From positions 14,305,658 through 14,369,657 of the forward strand of contig CM030704.1 of the NCBI GenBank assembly GCA_017979445.1: DNA of 64,000 bases, written 5' to 3'. How positions within the stretch are numbered: position 1 is the first letter of the stretch; each line of letters begins with the position of its first letter. A program made the position numbers and the translations under genes. Shown here piece by piece: positions 34,205 through 46,611 of this stretch. The stretch is from Akebia trifoliata (Eukaryota; Streptophyta; Magnoliopsida; Ranunculales; Lardizabalaceae). The notes below the pieces were generated by a model. That model was not told the origin of the DNA and made no database searches. It saw nothing but the letters and a program-made list of their open reading frames with translations.

Positions 34205-34750
34205 CCATTATCACCTTCTCCAATAGCCCCAATATTCGTCCCTAACAACACCATCATCACCTCCATTAGCAACCCCATTTACTTTTAGTTTCAGCACTGT
34301 TATCGCCTCCATTAGCAGTCCCATTTACCTTTAGTTTTAGCACCATTATCACCTCCATTAGCGGTCCCATGTACCTTTAGTTTCAGCACCATTACAGCCC
34401 CCATTAACAGCTCCAATCACCTTCCATTAGCAGCCCCAACTATCGTCCCTAACAACACCATTATCACCTTCATTAACAGCCCCATTTACCTTTAGTTTCA
34501 GCACCATTACAACCCCTATTAATAGTCCCAACCACCTTCCATTAGCAGCCCCAACTATTGTCCCTAACAGCACCATTATCACCTTCATTAGCAGTCCCAT
34601 TTACCTTTAGTTTCAGCACCATTACATCCCCCATTAACAGCTCCAACCATCCTCTATTAGCAGTCCCAACCTTGGTCCAAAACAATACTATCAAGTCCTT
34701 CTATTGACATCCTCAAACGCTTCATTTACCTTTAGTTTTAGCACGTACAA
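34205..34750. repeat. Minisatellite in Tat LTR with 46- and 115-bp periods
   Basis: The word CATTTACCTTTAG (with CATGTACC and CATTTACTT variants) begins near 34276, 34322, 34368, 34483, 34598 and 34723. The spacings are therefore 46, 46, 115, 115 and 125. Units share CAGCACCATTATCACCTCCATTAG. The array has a short unit that was extended to a longer one and then re-amplified. A shorter version lies in the partner LTR near 44640-44935. Confidence 0.85.
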
Positions 34751-36125
34751 ACAGCCACCCAACCTTATGTTAGCAGCCTCTCCATTAACACTCAACCACC
34801 ATTCTAACTCTCTCTCACGCCTACATCCCTGAACCCTCTTTATTCTCTGGACAGTGGACACAAATAAAAAATGAAAAATGAAGAAAAAGAAAATTGATTT
34901 TTAACACTCTCACAGTAATTATCATCGCAGCCTCTTCTTGTATTCTTTGGCGTCTCATGCTATTTTGAGTCTTTTTGAAGGAATCCAAGCATCCGAAATT
35001 ATTCAGGGAAGGTAATTTTTCTATTTTTTATCTATTTATTTTATTTTATTTTTTATTATTTATCTTTTTATTATTTTTTTATTATCTCTTGATTTCGTAT
35101 GCATTTGAATCAATTCATCGATTTTTTGGGTATACGTGACACTACACCTTTAAGTTTCCAAAATATTAATGAATCGATTCGCTCATTTTTTTTAATCGAT
35201 TGAAAGAATTAACTCGCATATATCAAGTTGGTGGATCGACTCATTGGGTGTTCATATTATCGGGTTGATTCATCAACTTTTTTATGTTATTGAGCCAATT
35301 CGCTAATATTGGTATTAATCAATTCATTGATTTTTGTGTACATGAAAATTTTAAAATCAATTTTCTCAATAAAACTCAACGAGTCGACACACTGATTTTT
35401 GTGTGCTTTGGAAGTCCCAAATCGAAATTTCCTATGAAATTAGACACGTGAGCCAACTCACTGATTTTGTATACATCGGAAGTTTAAAATAGAAATTTTC
35501 TATGAAATGGGCATGTGAGTCAACTCACTGATTTTGTATACATCAGAAGTTTAAAATCAAAATTTTCCTATGAAATTGAGCATGTGAGTCGACTCACTAA
35601 TTTTAGTACACGTGGCAATTCAAAAATCGAATTTCTTTGATTAAAAATACATGAGTTGGCTAACTGATTTTAATGCACGTGGCAATTCAAAAATCAAATT
35701 TCTTTGATAAAATGTCGTCAATGAGCCAATTCATTAATTTTGTGTACATGACATTAAAAATTGATTTCACATTCTTCCAAATGTGACTGAATCGAATCAC
35801 TAAATTTTGGTAAATCATATGCGATTTGATGATGATTGGACCCTAGTTTGACCTTTAAGTCTTTGATGTTGATCGTAGGATATTTTTGGATCATAGTAGA
35901 GACTAATCATCTTGATCAGGTGGGTTCGGTGCTAACACCTTCTGAAACCTGTAATCTGATCCCTTATCCATTACTTATGGACTAACCCGGTCCATTTTGG
36001 AGTTATCTATAGTTCCTAGACCTAAATTAAGTGGCGACTCCCTATATTTTAAAAATCCCTAAGTTATGTAATCGGACTCCTATTCACTATTTAGCGGAAG
36101 GCCGCGAGGGTTGAGTCGATTTCAA

Positions 36126-36144
36126 TGGCAACTCCATTGGGGAT
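36126..36144 (+). promoter_or_regulatory. Tat element primer-binding-site-like sequence
   Basis: TGGCAACTCCATTGGGGAT begins one base after the LTR end (TTTCA, 36124). TGG plus this spacing is where the tRNA primer site lies. The exact tRNA partner was not identified. Confidence 0.6.
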
Positions 36145-36231
36145 CATTGGGTCAAACTTGACCCAATTCATAACTATCCTTAGGTTGACTTTTCCCTCAA
36201 GTCAACTTAGTTGACTCAAAGAGACTCTTAG

Positions 36232-39174
36232 TGTAAAACCTGAGTTTTCGATTCGTATCTCGAAGAAAAAGAAATAGTGAAATTTTGAAAAAAAATCTTA
36301 AAAGTGAATCTTAAGGTAAAATTGTAAGATTTTGTTTTGGTCATTTTTAATGAAATCTAACCTCACCATTGGATTCAAAATGGTCGAAAAACATACTTTA
36401 GCCTATAAGCACCCTCAAATGTGAGTCCGAATAGAAAAGTTACAAAACCCTCGATTTACGAGTCGGACTAGGCTAAAATAATAAGTTTTTTCTAGAGTAA
36501 GAATTTTAAAATTCGATCATACCATTGGGTTCATAACAAAAAATTATTGAACATAACCTATTTATTTGTCATTTTTGGAGTCCAAAAAGTCGAAATATCG
36601 TCAAAAATAAAAACGACATTAATGTTAGGGTCCTATTGGATCGAAAAAGTAAATTTTTGTTAGAGACATAATTTAGAGAATTTGATTATACCATTAGATT
36701 CAAAACGAAAAATACGATAAAATTAAGTATTCATTCGTCACTTTTGGAGTCCGGACAGTCAAGTTATCATCGAACGAAACAATAGGTAAAATATCGATTT
36801 CGTCCCGCACTTATATAAATAATTTTTTTAATCCAAAACACTATGCATCCACATTCAATTTCTTTAAAAATCAACCAACGAGTTTTTTAAAAAAAAAATG
36901 GTTTTCTTTCGAAGTTCAACTCAGATTCACCGCGAACAGTTGGTCTTCAACTTCTAACGTAGAAGGGAAAATTGTCTGCAGCGTCGACCTCTACAAAATA
37001 CACCCATTTCCTTTAGTTTTCTCACCTTTTTCACCCCATATCATAAAAAATCAATCGGGGGTTTCGTAACTTTGACCTCAGATTTCAATTGTTTTGGAGT
37101 CAAACCGTCCTCCGTCATAGAAGGGAGAAAGGACAATGACATCGAAATTTTCGAAATCACTGGACCAGATTCAAAAATCAGTCGCCTCGAAGTTTGGTTC
37201 ATCTCGATTTTCGTGTAAGCACTTCAATTTTTCTATACAGAGATTTTTAAGACTCAATTTTTATTGACAACCGTAGATTTACGAAAATTGCATTTAGGAT
37301 TTTTATCCAAAATTTGTATTGGATTTAAAAATTGTAGAATTCTTTTTGTTATTTCAAATTCACGTCAGAACTTGCATATTTAATATGTTTAATTGTATTT
37401 TATAACATATGCGGGTAGGATATTTCACTTGGTTATTTCTGTCATTTGGGTTCTATACACTACTCGGACCTTGTTTTGATGTAAGTTTTATAAATTTTCA
37501 ATTTAAATGATAAAAATGAATTTAAAAATGTGAAAAAGGATTTGAGATCAGAAAATAAATATTTGAGTGTATAAATTCGAAAAATGAATGATGCGTTTAA
37601 AAAGTAAAAATGTAAGAATCAAAATAAGAGAAAATGGAATAAAACGGTAAAATGTAAGAATCACACTCGAGGGTGATGTCTGCATTTTATATTGTAATGT
37701 TGTGTGTAAGTTGGTGAAGGGATATCTAGGGATAATGATTGGTTGCATATTTATTTAAATTTTGTCGGCGTAGAGACTCCGAGTTTTGTTATTTATTTCA
37801 AACAGGATGGCCACAGTTGCATGATAGGAAATTGGATATCCATTCTTAACTTTGTAATGTTAATTTCTCATTTGTTTTCAAAGAAAATTTCTTAATTATT
37901 TTCAAAGAAAGGAAATGATATATATAACTATTTTGTGAACTGTTAAAGAGCTTGTGAATATTTGAGGGGATAGTCTGTCATATCATCTGGAGTGATATAT
38001 TATCATAGGATGTACGGTAGGGGCAACCAAACTCATACGTAGTATGAGACACATATGAGAGTGGAGTCACAACTGGAATCCGATTTATTCCTCTCTATCT
38101 TTACCAATAAACTTGTAATGTAAAGGTGATCGCTTACTAATGATTTGTATATTTGGGAATCACATGCACGCCTGATAGGCATAGACGAAGATGATTAGTT
38201 AGTGATCACTAACATTCTATAGTAGTTAAACATTCTGACACATCGAAAAAAGACTAATTACTTACGGTCACATCAAACAGCCAGTTTGAGTCGGATAAAT
38301 GGTCCCGCAAGCGATTAATCACAAAATCAAGAACTAATACTTTATTATGAAACATCATGTCCCAACTGGGAGCGATCTAGTCTTGAATCCCAACTCTCTA
38401 ATTCCACTACTCCACCATTGTGTATTATGTATCTATTGCCTTATTTTGATATAAAATAAAATGCAAGTTTAATGTTTTCATTTGATCAAATGGATTTGTA
38501 TAAAAAGAAAATGCTATAATGGGTACTGTTGATTGATGTAATATGAGTTTTAAAATGCTTAGTTGCTCATCCCTACTATATGTACTAGTTAATCATATTT
38601 TCTTTTATAAAACTTTACATATTTTAAAATATTTAGTATATTTATTCGTTCATGTTAGGAGAGGTTATTAACAGAAATTGTTTGCCTTCCTACTGGATAA
38701 CCATTCTGACTCACCCTTTCCTTCTCTATTTTTTTAGTTTTAGATTCAAAGCTTAGCGAGACAGGTATAAAGTAGGAATGATGATTATCTTTTGGGTCAA
38801 ATAGACAATCAGAGTTCGTCACTTAGTGAGTATTGGGGCTATACCTCCTAGTGGTGTCAAATTGTTCAAGAATATTATAAATGTTGTATTGAGCATCAGG
38901 ACTTTTTGTTAGAGTGAGGAATTTTTGTATAATTTTAAATTTTATTTATCCTTCTATATTCTTATCTATCGTATGTTATTAGATTTACATAGGGTTCCTT
39001 TGTATTATATTTTTATGTATATATGTAGGATAATGTATGTCATCTATCAGGTGCAGGTTGAACGCTTTGGAATGCTAACATAAACAGAGGAGACCATGCT
39101 GAAATTTTGAGGCGCCACTTTGTGCCTCGAGATTTAACATGAGGCTTTGTGTTAGCGTTTGACGGAGCACCACA
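36232..39174 (+). repeat. Tekay element 2: 5' LTR
   Basis: A 2943-bp LTR from TGTAAAACCTGAG to GGAGCACCACA, collinear with the solo LTR at 30016-33187. A TATA-like box (TTATATAAAT) lies at 36811-36820. The left flank is CTTAG (36227-36231). No matching right flank exists because the 3' LTR is truncated. Confidence 0.87.
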
Positions 39175-39176
39175 GA

Positions 39177-39193
39177 TGGTATTAGAGCATAGC
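39177..39193 (+). promoter_or_regulatory. Tekay element 2 primer-binding site (tRNA-Met)
   Basis: TGGTATTAGAGCATAGC follows two bases after the LTR end and nearly matches the complement of initiator tRNA-Met (TGGTATCAGAGC). Confidence 0.88.
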
Positions 39194-39479
39194 ATTAGAT
39201 CCGTATGGGATTACAGATCTACTGTGTTTTAGAGAATTGACTGATACCACAGATATTAGAACGATAATCATAAAGTGTCACTAGGAATTTGGTATCCAAG
39301 CTTATTAGTAGTTTCGTATTGGAATTACGAGTTCTTCCATGTCTAGAAGTCTGTAGAGTCTAGTAAGCCCAGGATAGGATTCAAGGTTTGTTTGGATAGT
39401 AATGAAAATGGAGTCCATTACTAAGTTCTAGGCTACGGTAGCAATTCATAGTTACGTTAAAATGATTTTGGCTTTATTC

Positions 39480-41140
39480 TAATAAGTGCCTGGTTACTGA
39501 TAAACACAAGCGAGAGGAGTAGATGAGGCAGAGGCTGAAACGCCACGGAGACGAGACAGATTCTAGATAAGACCATTCACCCGATAACACAGCTAATGTC
39601 ATTCATGGGATAGATGACTGAGTCTCATGTCAAGTTCAGAAAGGAAATATGAATAATACAACCATTACCACCTCGAAGCCAAATGGAAGGAATGCATTTA
39701 GTATCTAATAATAGACAAACAATTACGACACTAGCAAATTCATAGAAAAAATAACAATACGTGAGAAGTGATATTATAGACATACCAACTCAATGGATGG
39801 AAGAATTTTATAAGAAATAACAACATATACTACTAAATCAGTCGAAAGAAAGAGTTGTGATATATTACGAATGTGACAAATTAGGACATAAAAGAGAGCA
39901 ATGTTCGGGGCAACGTCAATTGATTAAGGATGAGTGGCTCAAAAAGATGCTAAACAAACCAATTAAGGAGACAATAAGGCCACTAGATTTCAATAAAGTT
40001 GATAGCGTACTCGTGCTACCCCAAATAAACAAGACTAGCGATCGAAAGCAAGAAATGATACGAGACATACCACAATTGCAAGATGCACTACTAAATCCAA
40101 GAAATGAGGGAGTGTTGAACCTCTTCGCAAAAGGGAAATACTATTCCATCTCAAGGACCACTACTAGAGGTCATGCTTTTAAAGAATGAGAGAATTTCCC
40201 AATCCAAAGGACAGGTAAATCTATGGATGTGATTGTAGAATTTCCAACTATTACGTCCATCAAGATTTAGGGGTTTTTTCAATCTAGTTAGTGTCAATGA
40301 GTGGGTTTTGAAAACCTGAGAGATTTTAGTGCCATGTAATGCCCGAGAGATTAGTAGGTGATAGTGGCTACATTCTAGTTGGATGGGGATACCAGTCATT
40401 AGTAATGTTTTGAAAGGAATGTATTGGGAGATGTATTGTTTGAGTGGGTAGACTTCGAGAAGATGTTTGTTGATAGATTTATATCCAAGACTGCTCGAGA
40501 AATCAAGCACTAAGAGTTTTTTAGATTAATAGAGGGTAATCTATCGATTACAGACTATGGTATGACATTCACTAGGTTGTCATGATATGCGCCCAAGCTT
40601 ATCTTGACAAATCTGCAGAAAGCATGTAGATTATTTAGAAGAATATAACCTTACCTAAAGGCCAAGAGGTCGATGATTTAGACTACAAATTATAGAGATA
40701 CGATGAGTCGAGCTTAGAGGGTAAAGCAAGGAAAGATGGAGTTACAGACTTTCAAGGTGCAAATTAGTCGACCTTAGACTCCTTTTCCTCCCAAATAAGA
40801 TCCGACCAAGAGTCCGATGTATTCGAGGCTAATCTCACCCATATCAGTGCATCCACAATATAGAACTCCTCCACTACCAAGTTGTAGAGTTCCCCCATCA
40901 CTAAGTTATAGAGCAGTTGGAGCTCTAATGATGCCAACAGGGCCAAAAGAACTAACAAGGCAGGTTTAGAACATGCATGCTCCAGTTTACCAACTGCCTA
41001 CTCCATAGAAACTTTCGAAAACAAAATCGTTGACATGTTATGCGTATGGTCAGGTGAGACATATCATGAGAGAATGCCCCTATCATAATTGTGAGCAAGG
41101 GTTGTTACCAGGAGAAAGTACATGTCTCTGACAAGGTTCT
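39480..41140 (+). pseudogene. Tekay element 2 gag with two zinc knuckles
   Basis: Three parts are readable on the plus strand. First, an open frame (39857-40189) starts IYYECDKLGHKREQC, a CCHC-like motif, and continues with IKDEWLKKMLNKPIKETI. Second, a capsid block lies near 40440-40620: FEWVDFEKMFVDRFI, REIKH, FFRLIEGNLSITDYGMTFTRLS and YAPKLI. Third, a usual nucleocapsid knuckle, CYACGQVRHIMREC, lies near 41040-41080. Gag normally has only the last, so a knuckle before the capsid is unusual. The same front part occurs in the minus-strand copy at 63.2-63.96 kb. Stops break the frame. No protease, RT or integrase follows. Confidence 0.75.
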
Positions 41141-41886
41141 AAAAGGTACAGTTTCTAATTATAATGTTAGAATGTGTAGTTTTATTCAATACTGATTCCT
41201 CTAGATCATATAATTCTACTAAGATTTTGCATACTTGCCAGAGTAAGAAACAACTATTATGAGTCGAGTAATGAAATTTTCTACACCACAAGAAGACTAT
41301 CATTGATAAAATGTTATTGAGGTAGTATGGGAAAAAGAATGTTAATGAAATAGGAATGGTAAGGTAGAATAGAAAATAAAATATTAAATTGAATATAAAG
41401 ATAATGGTATATTGGGAATGGAGATTTTAATACAATTTGCGTATCTAGTGTTAGTAAATATTTGTATTATATTAAGGATATATTAAATGTGGATGTTGTT
41501 TATTATTTTATTAAGAAGTATTAAAGGGTGTGTAAATAGTAGTATATTTGCGGTAAGTCTATGCAGTGGCAAGTATGAGTAAAACATAAAAGACGGTGTA
41601 ATTGGAGAGAGAAGTAAAGAACATAAGAATAAAGAAGAGATGAAATGATTGTTGTTGATAGACATTGGTGGGGAAGTGATATAATGTGAATTGGAGTGAT
41701 TAATTGATGGTTGTATTGGGTTGATGAAAAATAGGTGACATAAGGTTTATGAATTGAAAATGAGATTGTCTTAGAACCAAGAATAAATGATAATCGAAAA
41801 GAGGTGTTGTTTATTACACATGTTATGTTAGTGTGGTGACGATGAAGTTTGATAAGGTACGACTTCAATTTTGAGGACAAAATTTT
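41141..41886 (+). other. Tekay element 2 internal remnant without pol
   Basis: Only about 750 bases lie between gag and the polypurine tract, where about 4 kb of pol would be expected. The first bases resemble the pre-protease region (near 41160-41240, SSRSYNSTKIL on the plus strand). The long minus-strand frame at 41521-42045 crosses into the LTR and is not a gene. The element could have moved only with proteins from a relative. Confidence 0.55.
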
Positions 41887-41908
41887 TATTAAGGGGGGGT
41901 GGGGGAGA
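41887..41908 (+). promoter_or_regulatory. Tekay element 2 polypurine tract
   Basis: AAGGGGGGTGGGGGAGAA abuts the 3' LTR start TGTAAAACCC at 41909. Confidence 0.9.
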
Positions 41909-43595
41909 ATGTAAAACCCTGAATTTTCGATTCGTATCTTGAAGAAAAATAAATAGTGAAATTTTGAAAAAATCTTGAAAGTGGGACTTAGGAAAAATTG
42001 TAGGATTTTGTTCTGGTCATTTTTAATGAAATCTGACCTTACCATTAGATTTAAAATGGCTGAAAAGCATACTTTAGCCTATAAGCACGCTCAAATGCGA
42101 GTCCGAACAGAAAAGTTGCAAAACCCTCGATTTGCGAGTTAGACCCGACTAAAATAATGACTTTTTGCTAAATTATGAATTTTTCAAATTCGATCATACT
42201 ATTGGGTTCGTAACAAAAAATTATTGAACATGAACTATTTATTTATCATTTTTGAAGCATAAAAAGTCAAAATATCGTCAAAAACGAAAATAACGTCAAT
42301 TTTAGGGTCCCATTAAGCTGAAAAAGTAAATTTTTGTTAGTCATAATTTATAAAATTTAATTATATTATTAGATTCAGAATGAAAAATTAGATAAAATAG
42401 AGTATTCATTCGTCACTTCTGGAGTTCGGACGGTTAAGTTATCGTCGAATGAAACAATAGGTAAAATACCAATTTTGTCCCACACTTATATAAATAATTT
42501 TTTAATCTAAAACACTAATCATCCTCATTTAATTTCGTTAAAAACTAGCAAAGGAGTTTTAAAAAAAAAAATTGGTTTGCTTCCGAAGTTCAACTTTAGA
42601 TTCACCGTGAACGGTGTCTTCGACCTCTGACGTAGAAGGCAAAATCATCCGCAACGTTGACCTCTACAAAATCCACTCGATTTTCTTTCGTTTTCTCACA
42701 TTTTTCACCCCATATTATAAAAAATTAGTCATATATATATACAGGGATTTCGTAACTTCGACCCCAGATTTCATCTATTTCGGGGTCAAACCGTCATCAA
42801 TCGCGGAAGGGAGAAAGGACGACTGCATCGAGATCTTCGAAACCACTACACTACATTCAAAAATTAGTTGCCTCGAAGTTTGGTCTATCTCAATTTTCGT
42901 GGTAATCGTCTCGATTTTCGTGCATGCACTTTAATTCTTTTGCAAAGAGATTGTAATGACTATTAATTTTTTTTGATAACTGTAAATTTACGAAAATTGC
43001 ATTTAAGATTTTTATCCAAAATTTGTATTAGGTTTAAAAATTGTAGAATTATTTTTGTTATTTCAAATTCATGTCAAAACTTATATATTTAATATGTTTA
43101 ATTGTATTTTATAACAAATTATATGTGGGTAGGATATTTCATTGGGTTCTGTCCGCCAGTTGGGTTTTGTACACTACTTGGACCTTGTTTTGATATAAGT
43201 TTTGTAAATTTTTAATTTAAATGATAAAAAGAAATTTCAAAATGTGAAAAAGGATTTGATATCGGAAAATGAATATTTGAGTGAATGAATTCGAAAAATG
43301 AATGATGTGTTTGAAAAAATAAAAATTGTAATGATGTGTCTGCATTTTATATTGTAATGCTGTGTGTAGGTTGGTGAAGGGATATCTAAGGATAATGATT
43401 AGTTGCATATTTATTTAAATTCTGTTGGCGCAAAGATTCTGAGTTTTGTTATTTATTTTAGGTCGGGTGGCCATAGTTGTATAGTAGGAAATTGGATATC
43501 CATTCTCAACATTGTAATGTTAATTTCTTATTTGTTTTCAAAGAAAATTTTCTAATTATTTTCAAATAAAGGAAATGATATATATATATATATAT
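41909..43595 (+). repeat. Tekay element 2: 3' LTR, truncated at a TA repeat
   Basis: It parallels 36232 to about 37925 and carries a TATA-like box near 42485. It ends in a pure TA run (43577-43596), where sequence switches to the Tat LTR. About 1.2 kb of LTR is missing. The frame at 42614-42934 is the counterpart of the non-genic frame in the solo LTR. Confidence 0.83.
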
Positions 43596-43597
43596 AA

Positions 43598-45384
43598 ATG
43601 ACCAAAATGCTCCTCAATATCCAACTCTAACATATTGACCCTGATCCCTAGGAAAATCAAATTCAAATCGAAAATCAAAATAAAATTCAAATCGAAAATT
43701 AAACTTTAACCCTGAAGCCAATTTAAAATTCAAATCAAATTCAAATAAAAAATCAAATTAAAATCTAACCAAAATTCAAATTAAAAAGTAAAATCAAATC
43801 GAAAATCAAAATTTAAAATTTTCAACCAATTAAAGTGCAAAATCAAATTTAAAAAAAAAACAATAGACCAATAAATCCTAATTGAAATCCAACAAATTTG
43901 AAATTTAAAATCGAACTTAATCGATCAAACCAAATTGAAATTAAATCTTAATTAAACCATCAAAATTTAAAATCAAATACAAATTTAAATTTAAAACATC
44001 AAATTAAAATTCCAATCAAAATGTCGACTCCAATAAAAAATGTAATCGAAATCAACCAATCGAAATTCAATTTAAAATCGAATTAAAAATAAATTCAAAA
44101 TTTAAAACCTAAAACAAAACTTATCAACTAATCACAACTCAACGACGGTAGGCTATCGTAGTACGAATAACGTGGGATCTCCGCCTCCCATTCTTAAAAA
44201 AAAAAATGTTTTTAAATGAAAAAGGAGAGAAATAAAAATAAAAGAAATGTGGGTGCACGTTTTCCCTCTTCAGCCACACTTTTCTCTCCAACGGACTCCT
44301 CTAACCCACGTCTTCAACAATCCTTCTTCCCTCATCTCCCATCTCAGCCCTCTCGGCCCTCTCTCCCATATCTCCATAACTGCTCTCTCTTAACCATTAA
44401 AAACCAGCCACCGTTATAATCTAAAGGAAAAAAAAGGAGAAAGCCATTGTTTTTACTCCCGCATCTCCCATCTCTCCTTCTTTCACTTTTTTTGGTGAAC
44501 CACCATAAAAACAGCAAGGAGAATCACCATTGGAAAACTTTTTTTCTTGGCTACCCTGAAAAAAAAAAAAAGACCCACTAACCCTCATTCTATAGCCAAG
44601 GTACAAAACCCCTTTCTACCCTCCTTCGCCTCTTCTCAGCCATTAAGATCAGCCCATTATCACCTTCTCCAACAGTCCTAACCTCTGTCCCTTACAGCAC
44701 CATCATCACCTTTAGTTGCACCGTTATCACCTCCATTAGCAGCCCCATTTACCTTTACTTTTAGCACCATTATCACCTCAATTAGCAGTCCCATGTACCT
44801 TTAGTTTCAGCACCATTATAGCCCCCCCTAACAACCCCAACCACCCTCCATTAGCAGCCCCAACTATCGTCCCTAACAGCACCATTATCACCTTCATTAG
44901 TAATCCCATTTACCTTTAGTTTCATGGCATAAAAAATTGATTTCACATTTTTTCAAATGTGACTGAATCGATTCACTAAATTTTGGTGTCACGTAAACCC
45001 TATTAAATCATGGGATTCCACTACTCGTAATTCAAGAAATCATGTAATTATTTTAGTCGTAGGACTTATTTAGTAAATCCGATACGATTTGATGATGATT
45101 GGACCCTAGTTTGACCTTTAATCTTTGAATGTTGACCGTAAGATATATTGCATTGCAATAGAAACTGATCATCTTGATATGGCGGGTTCGGTGCCTAACA
45201 CCTTCCGAAACCCGTAATCTGACCCCTTACCCATTACTTGTGGATCAACCTGATCCATTTTAGAGTTATCTATGGTTCCTAGACCTAAATTAGGTGGCGA
45301 CTCCTTATTCTTTAAAAATCCTTAAGATACGTAAGCGAACTCCTATTCGCTATTTAGCTGAACCACGAGGTCGAGGCGATTTTC
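43598..45384 (+). repeat. Tat element 3' LTR, truncated and internally deleted
   Basis: It matches 29958-30010, then 33193 onward, then (after a jump near 44935) 35750-36124 of the 5' LTR. It lacks the first about 620 bp, and roughly 1.1 kb is missing at the jump. It ends GATTTTC just before the GAAAT target duplication. The partner LTR ends GATTTCA, so the last bases have changed. Confidence 0.8.
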
Positions 45385-45389
45385 GAAAT

Positions 45390-46611
45390 ATATGTGTTTG
45401 ATGTGTTTTAAACGTGTTTTATAACATTTTATATATGGGTGAGACATTTTACCAAATAACAGACAAAAAACGAAAAGAAAATTCAATTTTGTTTTGTGCA
45501 GTCTACCAAGAGTTGTTAGTAGTACTGGTAGTGCCACCGCTAGGTGCCGTTAGAATCTTATGGTTTCGTTAGTTCGATCCTATGCCACTACCAAATCCCC
45601 ATTTTGATCTAAATTTTTTAGTTTTCAATTTAAATGATAAAATAAATTTTAAAGTTTGAAAAATGATTTGATATTAAATGAATTTACATTAATTTGATAA
45701 ATATCGAAAAAAGACTAGTGTTTTCGAAAAGTACTAATATATGAAAAAAGGGGGAAAATTGATGAAATAGTAAAATGTCAGAATCACGCCTGAAGGATAA
45801 TATCTTCATTTTACATTATTGTGAGATGTGTGGTTTGATGAACAGATATCCAGGGTTTATTTATTTTCTATTGTCAGGAGGTGACTTACATATTTATTTA
45901 CTTTCTGTTAGCGCGAGATGTTGTTTAAATTTGTGCAAGAGTACACCATACTATACTGTTATTCAATTTAACTCGAGTGGGCACAATTAGATGGTAGGAA
46001 ACTAGATATCCATTCTCAACACTATGATGTTAATTTTTTATTTGTTTTCAACTAAAAAATAATATATATATATATATATTTTATGAATTTTTAAAGAGTT
46101 TGTGAATACCTAAAGGGATAGTCTATTATATCATCCGGAGTGATATATTATCCTGGGATGTACGGGAGGGGGGACTACCAAACTCATACATGGTATAAGA
46201 TGCGTATGAGAATAGCGTGATAACTAGAATCCGACTTTATTTCTTTCTATCTTTTTTAGTGAACATGTAACGTAAAGGTCGTACACGAGTAGGGGTGTAT
46301 AATGGGAATCACATGCATGCCTGATAGGCATAGACGAAGACGATTAGTCAGTAATCACTAATAGTCTAGAGTAGTCGAACGTCTTTACACGTCGTGAAGA
46401 GACCTATTTTCTTATGGTCACAATCAAACGGCAAACCTAAGTAGGATAAATCAAGAAATAACTATGGATTTTCACACCAATAAAGTTCCACACTAGTGAA
46501 ATATTAGAACACGATGTCCTGACTAGGAGTTATCTAGTCATAGAATCCCAGCTCTCTAATTCCACTTCTCCATCAATGTGCATTTATTTGCTACATTATT
46601 TTGAAGTATAA
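45390..46611 (+). repeat. Tekay element 1 3' LTR, continued
   Basis: It continues the LTR left at 29335: TATATGTGTTTGATGTG corresponds to the sequence after 22730. It runs in register with the solo LTR to about position 32460 of that copy. It is cut at 46611 by a family-C LTR. A TA microsatellite lies at 46062-46080. Confidence 0.8.

Larger units (their letters stand above)
29336..45384 (+). mobile_element. Tat/Ogre-like element with two LTRs, internal region lost
   Basis: It starts TGTAGACACCCCATTTTTG and is flanked by GAAAT on both sides (29331-29335 and 45385-45389), with the Tekay LTR continuing across the site. The 5' LTR spans 29336-36124 including a nested Tekay solo LTR; without that insertion it is about 3.6 kb. 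Only about 107 bp of internal sequence remains (36125-36231), then a Tekay element, then the 3' LTR (43598-45384), which has lost its first part and an internal block. Lineage is inferred from LTR style and length, since no Tat coding region survives. Confidence 0.8.

Noticed and set aside
39177..39193. tRNA gene fragment
   Set aside because: Only the primer-complementary 3' end is present, immediately after an LTR; it is a primer-binding site.
41521..42045. 174-codon minus-strand frame
   Set aside because: It crosses from the internal remnant through the polypurine tract into the LTR on the wrong strand.
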